Assembly (NCBI GenBank): GCA_964019055.1
Contig: OZ025210.1
Location: forward strand, 15,890,332 to 15,954,331
DNA: 64,000 bases
From: Anthopleura xanthogrammica
Lineage: Eukaryota > Cnidaria > Anthozoa > Actiniaria > Actiniidae
Direction of reading: 5' to 3'
This document shows positions 23,201 to 33,235 of the stretch, one piece after another; within the stretch, counting starts at the first letter, position 1; the number at the start of each line of letters is the position of its first letter. Position numbers and translations under genes: made by a program. A model generated the notes under the pieces. The model did no database searches. It saw nothing but the letters and a program-made list of their open reading frames with translations, and had not been told where the DNA came from.

Positions 23201-25642
23201 ATTTTGAATTCTCAAATTGAAAATCAGTGTCTTTTGCATGTGAAGTCATACATGTATAGTTATTTATCCTGCATTAAACATATTTATTTTGATATATATG
23301 CGATCGTTGTACATTAATTCTTCATATTTTGTCAATGCTCTTTTTGAGATCATGCAATTAAAGGACAAGTCGATTTAAAACGGGAGTCAAAAATTTAAAG
23401 TGGATATAAAAAAATTAAAGAGGACGTAAAAATTTAAAGAGGATGTATTTTTTTTGTGTGGAAAAGAAGAAAATTTTACTCTCCATAAGAGGTGAAGGTA
23501 CTTTAACTTTTGTACACCAGTTAAGCTATCTCTGACAAAAGGAATTGAACTCCATTACAGGAATTCAATTAGATAATCCCAAAATACTCTTGTTTTGTTG
23601 TTGTTGTTGTTGTTGTTATAATTCAGTTTAAGAGTTATGTTAACTTCTTGAAATGAAGAGTGTATGCAAATTTGCTCAACATGACTTCATTATTCTTTCA
23701 ATCTTGCAGATAAACCAGAAATTGACAACTGCTTGTCATCTAGGAATAACATATCTTCTTTTTCTGGCCACACAATTCATCTACGCTGTGTTGCTAGAGG
23801 TGTCCCTGTGCCCCACATCACGTGGTATGCTTCAGATGGTAAAATAGTTTCCGCGGGGACAACGTCGTATTCAAATGGAAGCGAGTTGACACTGACACTC
23901 ACGCGTAAACAAGATTATGGAATGTATAGATGTCGCGCAGTGAATATTGTTGGAGTTGCATGGCACCACATTACAGTGATGCAAATATGTAAATATTGAA
24001 CAATTACACGATATGATTCTCATTCATGTTATTACCTTTGAACATAGAAACAATTAAGGCATATTAATCGCAAATAAATATATATTTGATTACGTTGCAA
24101 TGAAATATAATACGTTGCACCTTATGTGACGAAATAACAGAAATGATGTCGTCATCGACATCATCATCATCATGCTCACTGCCATCATATTCAACACATC
24201 ATCTCCCATCACGTCTCCATCATCGACATCAACATGAACATTACCATCATCATCATCATCATCACCATGACTCATAATAAATTGACAGTTTAAGTCAGAT
24301 TAGTTTTAGCCTTGTATGGTTGTGTTCAAATACTTTTTTTTGTTAATTACAGGTCAATGCAAAGGCAATTACGAGAAATACAAGGCATCTGCTGACAGCA
24401 CAAGGAGGATCATTCAGGGTATTTAGAAGATTTCCATACAGTAAACTAAATATTATTTTCTTAAGGAGGGAGGCAGAGAGACAGAAAGAGACAGAGATAG
24501 AGAGACAGAGACAGACAGAGACAGACAGAGAGACAGAGACAGACAGAGAGACAGATACAACAACTCATTTATTCGTACAATTACAATTACAAAATACATG
24601 GTAACAATGAAAAGAAAATTACTTGAGAAATTGTACATGTCATCTAAAAATAGCGAAAGCTAATCTAGTTAGATCACATAATTGGAGTTTGCAAAAATAT
24701 ATATGCAATATTTACATAAACAAGGAAATTAAGAATTAATATGATTAATACAAAGAAAGACAGAGACAGAGAGACAGAGACAGAGACAGAGACAGAGACA
24801 GAGACAGAGACAGAGACAGAGACAGAGACAGAGACAGAGACAGAGACAGAGACAGAGACAGAGACAGAGACAGAGACAGAGACAGAGACAGAGACAGAGA
24901 CAGAGACAGAGACAGAGACAGAGACAGAGACAGAGACAGAGACAGAGACAGAGACAGAGACAGAGAAAGTGAGAGAGAGAGAGAGAGGGGGGGGGGGGAA
25001 TGAGAGAGAGAGAGAGAGGGGGGGGAAACAAAAGTGAAAACAATCAATCAAAATGTCATTTTGACATTTGCTCGCCTTTTTCATTAGTTCGTTTATTAAT
25101 TTAACCTTAATGTATATATTTTCCTTTTTGCAGAACCGGTTAACGTTATTTTCCTTACTTGGCTGAGCTTAACAATTGTTTCGGGAATTGTAAACATTCT
25201 TCTTATAATCTATATTAAATCTAGAAAACACCAAAAGCGCAAAGGTAGGTGAATAATATCTAGGGGTTGATCCAGGGGGAGGGGTAAAGAAGGTACGCAC
25301 CCCTCCCTCGTTCGACTTTTTGCTAATTCTTCAAAGATAACCAATACAAAATATCGTTATCAACTTCAACATATATATATCGAGCGAGATAAATTTTAGA
25401 AAAATCTTAACCCAACATATTTTATATCTGGGCGGAGCCAAAATGGTAAAAGGGAATTCTTGATAATAAATAATAATAATAATAATATAACAACAAGTAA
25501 GAATAACAACTAAAACTTTCATAAACTAATATTACTTTTCCTTTTTCCCTAAACAGAACCATTTTCCGCCAAGAGAAACAGAAACCAATCCGTTGATGAT
25601 GCACCGAGATACGACCCTTGGAACAGAACTATCTGCATATGA
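20297..25642 (+). CDS. Type I membrane protein with five Ig domains (IgSF receptor)
   Basis: Nine exons, all phase 1 with clean GT/AG: signal peptide 20297-20351, Ig1 20834-21220, Ig2 21486-21869, Ig3 22031-22306, Ig4 22537-22926, Ig5 23710-23988, stem 24353-24418, transmembrane 25134-25244, tail 25557-25642. The sum is 2034 bases, 677 residues. Ig1 and Ig2 are V-like and share RFxW-x-Y where the B-strand Cys should be, plus a CPxRLLxPT motif. Ig1 also lacks the F-strand Cys. Ig3 to Ig5 are I-set like with canonical Cys (ELPCLS/YECHAS, RLTCSA/YECLAS, HLRCVA/YRCRAV). Many N-x-S/T sites indicate a glycosylated ectodomain. The transmembrane exon reads VIFLTWLSLTIVSGIVNILL and is followed by basic residues. 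The 28-residue tail has one Tyr and no clear ITAM or ITIM. Such receptors act in adhesion or recognition, but the ligand is unknown. No stop or frameshift was seen. Confidence 0.88.
22636..22770 (+). repeat. Tandem intra-exon duplication in Ig4
   Basis: Two adjacent stretches of Ig4 encode NFSMNAVNKTHTWRRGN and NFSMNAVNVTYTWRHIRGN. Their DNA is nearly identical over the first 24 bases (AACTTTAG[C/T]ATGAACGCTGTGAAT). The duplication keeps frame and doubles the C-strand Trp region. Confidence 0.85.
23588..23617. repeat. (TTG)n microsatellite
   Basis: Short run in the intron before Ig5. Confidence 0.85.
24150..24272. repeat. CAT-rich imperfect repeat
   Basis: CATCAT and CATCGACATCAT variants in the intron after Ig5. 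Confidence 0.8.
24474..24556. repeat. GACAGA/CAGAGA microsatellite
   Basis: Imperfect CAGAGA and CAGACAGAGA units in the intron before the transmembrane exon. Confidence 0.9.
24758..24966. repeat. Hexanucleotide array (CAGAGA)n
   Basis: About 34 units in the same intron, followed by GA-rich and G-run sequence to about 25026. Long open frames on both strands here (T-E and S-V or L-C repeats) are artefacts of a six-base unit. Confidence 0.95.
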
Positions 25643-26779
25643 AACAATGGATATGCAGGCTCTATGCTAACTCCCCTTCAATTGACACAACAAGACAAAA
25701 AAAACATACGACAATTCGTTGAATGTTAAGCAAAGCTCAGGTTAATTGCAAGCAGCAGCTATTAGAAATAATTAAACATGGCCAATCACGTCCACCCTAA
25801 GAGCATTTGAACCCAGAAAATCGCGAACAAATTCCATGCGATTTTCAAACATCCAAAACCTTCAGTTAAACCAACTTCATAAGAACTCAGATCCCATATA
25901 TGGTAAACTAAAACTACAAAAAAAATGCCTCGTTTGTGCTTGCATGTAAATTATTGCTAAATATTTGCTTAAAATTGACGTAACATTGAACATTATATCA
26001 AATGCCTGTGGAATTAAAAAAGTAAAGAATATATTCGATGTCAAGAAATTACAAGATTTTATTTATTTATTTTTTTTTTTTTTGTTGAAATATTTGATAA
26101 CAATTCTGATTCATAAAGTGCAAGTAAACAAATGCCACGGTTAAACTAATATAGAATCAAAAAAAGTTGAATAAAGCATGATACATTACATAGTAATTGG
26201 CCTTGAAAAAAACTAATGGGAAACTGGGTGACTTCTAAAATAACAAATCTAGATTTGATTATCTAGTAGGCCGTTTTCGAATTCGTACAACTTACGATGC
26301 GTACAATTTGCTTTGGTACAAACGATTTAAAAATGACGGTGCATACGCGTAGAGACGCCTAGGACTTTGTGGTTTTAGCACATGAGTATATGCACAACAG
26401 GAACTTTGGATCCAATCATGGATTCTGTCTGTCATTGATCAGCTTAAGTAACAGCTGCAATTCTGAGGAAAAGAGTAAAAACGCTAAGATCTCAATTGTA
26501 AGATTTTGGAACTATATTCTCCCTCAGCCAAAGAAGAACCAGAAAAAAAGCAAATACTCCGCACCAAAAAAAAAAAAACATAGAAGATGCAAAGAGAAAG
26601 AACAGCGTGGGCTAATAAACTCCTCTCCTAGCCTAATTATTATTCTTGGATGCGAGACTAACATTTGAATGCAAAAGAAATGCCACAAAATCCATCGAGA
26701 GGAAGTGCGATTTCTTTTATATTTTCATGTCGGCTTCGCATCCTACATTATTTTGAAAATGGTCAATTGATTCATTCAA
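25643..26779. other. Intergenic between convergent IgSF genes
   Basis: Presumably contains the 3' UTRs of both genes, with ATTAAA and AATTAAA signals on the plus strand near 25770 and 26013. A minus-strand acceptor-like TAG followed by GATGCGAAGCC near 26740 could begin an alternative short tail exon for the minus-strand gene. No other gene is seen. Confidence 0.4.
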
Positions 26780-27996
26780 TTAATTACCCTTTTTCCGTTT
26801 TCTTCTTAACCAAATTGCAACGGCTATAACTCCACCAAGAAGTAGTACCAAGCAGCCGATAACTGGAAGTATGATTTCCAATTTGACTCTAGAATTTGCA
26901 GGCTTCTTGACGTTGTCTACAAAAAGAATGAAACCACTGTATCAATAGATAATACCATGTTCATATCAGCTATTCGTTAACAAAGCAACGCTTTCGTTTC
27001 TTTCTTTCTTTCTGTCTGTCTGTCTGTCTTTCTTTTATTCATTCTTTTTTTCCTGTCTTTTTTTCTTTCTTTTCTTGCTTTCTTTTTTATCGTTACTTTT
27101 ACATTCAATTATCCAGAAAACACATATAAACTGGGAAGAGCATTAGCAAAGGAAAATGCTTACCTTGTACAAAAATGGAGGAACTTTGGTTTTGGCCAAT
27201 ACCAACTTTATTAAACGGGACACATCTAAAGGTGTTGAGTCCTGTTCGAGCAAGTTTCACGGGAAACGTTGATATACTATGAGTTCCCTTCCCTTCATTA
27301 CGGCTAATGTTGTTTTGAACCAGCTTGTTATTGAAGTAAAACAAGAAGACTGCAGGTGGATTGGCAGCTGCTCTGCAGTTAATGTAGATTTTCTCTTCTT
27401 TATAGAAGACGGTCTTGTTTGTTTGAAAGGTTATGTTAAGAGAGTCTGGCTTAACTGAGGATAAACAATTGTATTCGAATTAAAACAGGTAAAAAATGTG
27501 CACAGAAATATGCGTATACATAGATATGGTCAGAGCTGCATGAGTGAAGCTAAATATTTCATGTATAAATATTAAGAAAGGCCTTTAGGAGATTAACTAG
27601 CTCATGCAATTTAGGATCTCCATCGGCAACCCCTCTCGGGAAATGAAATCACGAGTTCATTTGTACTTACACAGGACTGTAAGATAAAAATCCTTGACAT
27701 CATAAAACGTCTTGTTTTCCATTCTGTTGGTTGAGACTACTTTGTACCAACCTTGGTCATCTCGTCGTATCACTGGCAATATAGGATTATTGCCAGTCCA
27801 GGTGGTGTTTCCTCTATGCCAAGTTGTTATCGAAGGTTGACTTCCTGAGATATTACAGGATAAAAATCCCTTATCTCCTTCTACGAATGTTCTGTTTTCG
27901 CATCCAGAAATGGTTGGTGGAACTAGTGAATAAATTCAAAAGAATAATTATACAAATAATAAAGGATTCAAAATAATGCAAGTAAAGTAAGTTTGC

Positions 27997-28065
<69 letters not shown>

Positions 28066-28716
28066 CATCATTATCATTATTATTAAATATCTCAGTTGTT
28101 TGTGTTTAGTTTTTATATGGGTATGGAACGAGCTATCGCCTATCTTCTTTGGCTCCAATAAACGTTTTTTAATCAGTGCACACAGTGTATATCGTAGTTA
28201 GTATGTCTTCTAGGACATCGACTAGCACAAGCAGCTGTTTTAGTCAGTCAACGCCTCTATATCTTTTCTCAGTTTTCTTTTATTTTCACCATGTGAACTC
28301 GAGGCTGCCGCAGTTTAGCGTCACTTACCTAGTATTTTCACTAGTAAAGTTGATTTCTGGTCAAGAAGGTCTTTCTCTGTTTTATATGATATCAGGTAAA
28401 GGCTACCGTCACTTGGATTGACATTATCAAATGTGAAATCCACTTTGCCTTTCGGCATATCAGCCTTGACTTTCAGTCTGTTTTCCATCCCGTTACTTTC
28501 ATTGTAAAAATAGAGTCTGCCTTCCCAATTCACTGTTACTATGGAGGCATTTTTATGATAATTAATCTTTGTTATCGTGATGTACATCAGAGGTATATTT
28601 GACTGGCATTGAAAGGAAACGTTTCCACTGGCAATCCCCCATTCTTTTTCTGGACAAACAAGTTCACCTACAAGAATAAGAAAAAATGTCAAAAGTTTTA
28701 TATGCAAATTCTGCAC
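26780..28716 (-). CDS. Three-Ig type I membrane protein (IgSF), minus strand
   Basis: Exons on the complement are Ig1 28329-28667 (113 codons), Ig2 27671-27922 (84), Ig3 27164-27454 (97) and transmembrane 26788-26916 (43), all phase 1. Ig1 begins GELVCPEKEW and has VSFQCQSN, but its F strand reads LYLISYKT without Cys. Ig2 has FLSCNISG but WYKVVSTN, also without the second Cys. Ig3 has both (INCRAAA, FRCVPFNK). The membrane segment is ILPVIGCLVLLLGGVIAVAI, followed by RRKRKK. Reading on past the GTAATT donor reaches TAA at 26780-26782. The start is uncertain. An ATG at 28716 gives a hydrophobic leader read continuously, but the same bases form a strong acceptor, so the true signal exon may lie further upstream. 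A hydrophobic frame near 28857-28770 is one candidate. Confidence 0.72.
27000..27095. repeat. TTTC/CTGT-rich low-complexity tract
   Basis: Imperfect CTTT and CTGT units in the last intron of the minus-strand gene. Confidence 0.75.
27999..28084. repeat. Trinucleotide array (TTA)n
   Basis: About 28 units with a few TCA variants in the intron between Ig1 and Ig2 of the minus-strand gene. Confidence 0.95.
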
Positions 28717-28934
28717 ATACTCTATTGCTCAAAGTACGTCTTCACGATTAGTTATTTTAAGGCTATCCTCCCTTTGAATAAACATAATAAATATAATGAA
28801 CGCGAGTCGCCAGGCGAGCAGTAACACTAATCGGAAAGGTTTCTTTGTATTCATATTGCCAAATTCTGATTGGTTTGTAACATAACGTAAAAAATCGAAA
28901 AATTTGTCAATCAATTTAGCAAGGCAATTTATTT

Positions 28935-29495
28935 ATGAAAGTCAGCCTGATCAGGGTCAAGAAATTATTTGGTAATCTAAACCTTTCAAAACTAGACGCT
29001 CTCGCCAATCCTATAGTCTTCTTATTTAAACTACTCCTCTACGTCAAGTTCGGTCTTCTTCCTTCTAATAAGGATCCTGGCACTTTTCGTTGTTCTCGTA
29101 ACCGTTGTTATACTTGTCCGCATATTGTTTCTCACACTTCTATTGTTGGTCCCAAATCGTCACTCAAAATTACTGATCATTTTGAATGTACCACTTTCAA
29201 TGTCATCTACTGCATTAAATGTTCTCGCTGTAATCTTTTATATGTTGGTGAAACTGGCCGTCGTTTCGGTGATCGTATCCGCGACCATCTTTATGATATT
29301 CGTAAGAACGATCAAACCAAACCAGTTTCCCGCCATTTCAACTTACCTAATCATTCACTTTCCGACTTCATTGTTTTCGGTTTGTCTTTGGTTAGCGGCA
29401 ACAATGATTGTCGCAAAACCAAAGAGATGCGGCTCATTCACCTATTGGGTACTCATAATCCCAATGGGATGAATGAACGCTTCGCTTTTAATTAA
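28935..29495 (+). pseudogene. Penelope-like retroelement C-terminal fragment with GIY-YIG endonuclease
   Basis: An open frame of 186 codons ends in TAA. The middle part has a Cys cluster CSRNRCYTCPHI, then VIYCIKCSRCNLLYVGET and RRFGDRIRDHLYDI. This is the GIY-YIG core in the form seen in Penelope-like elements, where it nicks target DNA. The C-terminus has LIHLLGTHNPNGMNER. The reverse transcriptase that should precede it is absent, so the copy is 5' truncated. The first 40 residues look less typical. It begins right beside the 5' end of the minus-strand IgSF gene. A hammerhead motif follows 130 bases downstream. Confidence 0.85.
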
Positions 29496-29622
29496 TCTAC
29501 TCTTTTGTCTTTTTATTATTTCTTATTGTTTTTTTCTTGTAACCTTGCCTACCTTGCTCTCATTGGTTATCTATTTTCTATCTTCATCATATATACACTA
29601 CCTTCCAATCTTATTCTCTCTT

Positions 29623-29660
29623 TTACTCCGACGAAGGACTAGCGTCCGAAACGTCAGTAA
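29623..29660 (+). ncRNA. Hammerhead ribozyme variant of Penelope-like element type
   Basis: The order is stem I strand TTACT, core CCGACGA, stem II GGAC-loop TAGC-GTCC, GAAA, a one-base-pair C-G stem III, UC at the cleavage position (GUC), and stem I partner AGTAA. Stems I and II pair perfectly. The minimal stem III is the form described for Penelope-associated small hammerheads, which cleave as dimers. One core base departs from CUGANGA (C instead of U at its second position), so activity may be reduced. Confidence 0.65.
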
Positions 29661-29706
29661 GTGATCTCTCTTATTTTTTACGGTGTAAAATTTAACTTTT
29701 TATCCA

Positions 29707-30640
29707 TACAAATATGTGACGTTATTTGGCGGCAAGTATAGAAAAAACATAGATCATAATTCATATTGCAAAACTACGATAGCCACTGTGCAACCCGTAT
29801 GGTATTATTGGAGAAAACCCACTTCTCGTAACCGAGGAAACAGACATGTGCAATAAAAATGCACTCAAGCTATGAGCGTGTTTTGCCAAAGGTCAAAATA
29901 AGGGACTTTCCCTTACTGAGCTTTTGTTTACACTAGTAATTCGTGTATCCCAACACGCTTTCCTATAATTCAAGAACCTTTTTAATTAGTAAGATATTGA
30001 ATGTTCATTTTCTCCAAAAATACCAAACATTTTGTTATTCTTTTGCAAGACGACAAGATATAAATAAAGCCGAGAATTACCCTTACGTCTCAAAAACTCC
30101 ATTGGTAATTCGATAAAGTTTGAAAGTCAAATTACATAAATTGCAATCAGCAGAGAATACTTAGACCATAGGCAGACGTTTACGGCCATTTCCTTCTTAT
30201 ATTCTACATGTGATTCCCCAATAAATCATCGAGGAAGAACTAAAAACAAGCGACCAATATTTAAGTGCGCTTTACGATATAACACAAACAAAGTATACAT
30301 TTGGAAGCCGAATAAACATAGCTTTTGACATCTGAAAACGTATTGCAGTTCACGATATTAGCTTTGAAGCGAAATTTGACCATTTCTCAGTAAAAGAGTA
30401 CGTTAACGGACACATAATTTAAGCTATGCTTGCGAAAAATGCATTAACCCTCAAACGCTCAAAAGTTGTCTTCAGTTTTTGAAATATATTTTAATTTTTC
30501 ATTCAAAGGTAGAAAAAAAAAAAGCTTGCAGTTTTCTATTAAATCATTTAATGAGTTTCCCATTGCCAAATTTTATGGGGCTTTGTGCAAACGTTTTGTT
30601 CCGTAGTAAAACTGATCAAAATGAACAAGGTAAATGTACT
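29707..30640. repeat. Segmental repeat block a, copy 1
   Basis: Near-collinear with 44756-45650, starting ATATGTGACGTTATTTGGCG and running through blocks such as GGCAGACGTTTACGGCC. Differences are scattered substitutions and small indels. No open frame is conserved well enough to call a gene. Confidence 0.85.
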
Positions 30641-30774
30641 CACATTCCTTAAACAAACGCGCATGGTTATTTTAATGTAGTATAAAAGATGACTTTAACA
30701 ATAGACCATTTCACGGTTGATAGAGTGTAATTTATTCTGATACAAGTCTTTGAACCTCTTATCTCCTTCAAATT

Positions 30775-31600
30775 GTAGTCAAACACTGAACACCAAGTGT
30801 GTCAGCCAGAAAGAATAGACAGAGACCACGAATAGTAGTTCCAAGTGGAGGTTGGAGTTGCTGCCGATAGCAAAACTATATATTTTATCATACGCGGCAA
30901 CTCCAGTCTCCACTTGGAACTATTATTCGTGGTCACTGAACGGAACTTTAAAACGGTCTATTCTATTAACTCTTGCGCCGATTCAGCTGATGGAAATTTC
31001 GCAAGAGACAGGAAATGCAAAGGTAAATAATTATCAGGTACTTTCCCTTTTGCGAGCTTTTGTTGACACTAGTGAAACAATTAAGTTTAGAAAGGTTTAG
31101 GCAGTCGTGTATTCCAGCACGTTTTCTTACAATTTAAGAACCGTTTAGTAAGAAATTGAATGTTAACGTTCATTTTCTCCGAATATACCAAAGATTTCGT
31201 TATTCTTTTGCAAGACGGCAAGATATCTTACCAAGAAAGACGTCAATACTGATAACAAAATAACTAAAAAAGAACTACCCTTACTTCTCAAAAAATGACC
31301 TTAAAGGTTTGGCATTTTGTGAAGTCAGTTTATGAGTCAAGTTATTGCATAAATTTACGATATTAGTAAAGAATACATAGACCATACACAGACGTTTATC
31401 GGTTTATCGGTTTATCGGTTTATTATTGTCATGATAAGTCATCGAGGAAGAACTAAAACCAACTACGGCGACTAATCTGGAAGCCAAATAAACACTGAAA
31501 CTAGCTGTTTCTGATAGAAAGTGAGATGCTGCGATACATAGCCTATAACGTAATTGCAAAATCTTATACTTTAATGGAATATATGAAGGTACCAAGAAAT
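30775..31600. repeat. Segmental repeat block, diverged copy
   Basis: Shares TTTGTTGACACTAGTGAA-type and TTTTGCAAGACGGCAAGATA blocks with 29920-30060 and 44985-45120, and TTATTCGTGGTCACTGAACG with 43325-43630. The block appears to stop near 31.6 kb and resume at 39477, across the Helitron. Confidence 0.6.
30824..30934. mobile_element. Hairpin MITE candidate
   Basis: Inverted arms run from GACCACGAATAGTAGTTCC to its near complement ending ATTCGTGGTC, extending inward through CAAGTGGAG and TTGGAGTTGC. The loop is about 35 bases. Confidence 0.6.
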
Positions 31601-31955
31601 GAATAGATCTAGAATGCATTAATAGAGGCTGTAAAGAGAACAGAATGTATACTTTGTAAATATTATAAAGTCATTTTTCGAACTGTAGGTTTATAATGTA
31701 TCTTGCCGGAAATCTAGGAAATAGTTGCCATTATAGTAATCAAAGAATTGAATATCTTTAGAAAAGCAAAAGACAACTTTAATATTCTAAACAAACATAA
31801 TATTATGACTTGCAATGCATTACAAAAAGAAGTTCTATTTCGACGGTATGAACAAATTGAACAAATATAACTTGATTGAAACATATATCAACTAAACGAA
31901 TAACAACAAACAAAGGTTACTATATGTTTCAGCATGCCATCAGATGGGTTATGAT
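31601..31955. other. Spacer, probable 3' flank of the Helitron
   Basis: AT-rich and without recognisable content. The Helitron 3' terminus (hairpin plus CTRR on the minus strand) was not identified here. Confidence 0.35.
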
Positions 31956-33097
31956 CTAAATTGTTTTTATGTTATGCAGTTTATTAGTGACACTGTCATA
32001 CTGCACTTGAACATTATCAATGGCCATCAACAGGGTTTCAGAGAATTGATCCTCATCACAAGTGTTTTCAAGGTTGCAAAGGGAAAGCAATGTGCCTACT
32101 TCATTATTAAACACTGAGAGACGTAAGGTGGTATTATCACTACTTGTTATCAACAGTTGAAGTTGCCACTCGTTCAGACAAGACTGCAGTTTTACCATCA
32201 TCCTGCACCTTGGGCAGTTACCAATCTTGTCGTTCTTTGGGATGATTTTAGAACCACATCTCCAACAAGTTTTCTTCTTCATAATGTTGCTTACACCAGA
32301 GATTTGACCTTCTACTTCCAGTGTCGTATCAGGAACAACATGTGCTTCAGGTAGTTTGTCAGGATCATAGCCTTCAGTTGGAGTGCAGGAATAGTCGTTA
32401 GTGTTCTTTGGTGAATTAAGGTAACGCTCTTTGTACATATCATCTTTGACTCTAATATTTCTAAAGATGTATGTCTCACCTTCGGTTACAGAATTTACCT
32501 TATCTTCCCAGAAGAGAACTTTCATCTGCCCAGATGGGTCAATTAATATTGCGTCTTGCTTTTTAAGCTCTTTGTTGAGCTTTGTTGTGATCTTCTTGAC
32601 AGCATCTAGGGAATGAACTTTTGCCTTTACTGTGACAAACTGTTCAGCAGTTGCATTTTTTAAGGAATCCAATGAAGTGATTGTGTCTGTCGGGATCAAG
32701 ATGGGCGTGAACATTTCTTCTTCAGTGAGAATTGCAGGCAAGATACAGCTGTTTTTGTCCATCACTATGTCATTAGAGGACTCTGTGTTTATACGGAAGT
32801 TCTGTACTTTGATTGGTGATTTCTGTGCCTGGAAATTGGACACTTCTTGTCTTTAATCTTTAGAAAAGCAAACCACTCTTCTGGTCTCTGATTTTGTGTG
32901 GACATGGAAGTTGAAATACTTCCTGTTTCCACTGTTTTTTAAGGGTGAGACATTAGAAACATATCCAAGCATTTGGCTGGTGGTGTCAGGATTGTCTGGT
33001 AAAGACGTGTCTGTAAAAAATAAAAAATAATATATTAATAAAAGATTATTGTTTTAAAGACACATATAATGTAAAACTTACCAGTTAATTTGCTCAT
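31956..33097 (-). pseudogene. Helitron-borne RPA1-like single-strand DNA binding protein
   Basis: There are two exons on the complement. Exon 1, 33082-33097, encodes MSKLT and ends at GTAAGT. Exon 2, 33010-31956, follows a TTTTTTACAG acceptor in phase 1. The product has OB-fold-like segments, with TSLDSLKNATAEQFVTVKAKV near the middle and MKVLFWEDKVNSVTEGETY, then a Cys-x2-Cys...Cys-x2-Cys zinc ribbon (CWRCGSK, CPRCRMM). This is the layout of the RPA70 C-terminal region often captured by animal Helitrons. An in-frame TAA at 32853-32855 splits the frame after VVCFSKD and immediately before RQEVSNFQ. A single AAA to TAA change would explain it. Confidence 0.75.
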
Positions 33098-33235
33098 ACT
33101 GTACTGTTAACTTCTATAAAGGAAACATACAGAAAGAATACATCAATGAATTATGTATAATATGGATAATAATGCTATTTTTATATAAATTACTCTTATT
33201 AATGTTGTGAAATGCAATAAAAGCATAGTTATATT

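Noticed and set aside
24729..25084. Open frames on both strands at the CAGAGA array
   Set aside because: Low-complexity by-products of a six-base repeat inside an intron of the five-Ig gene.
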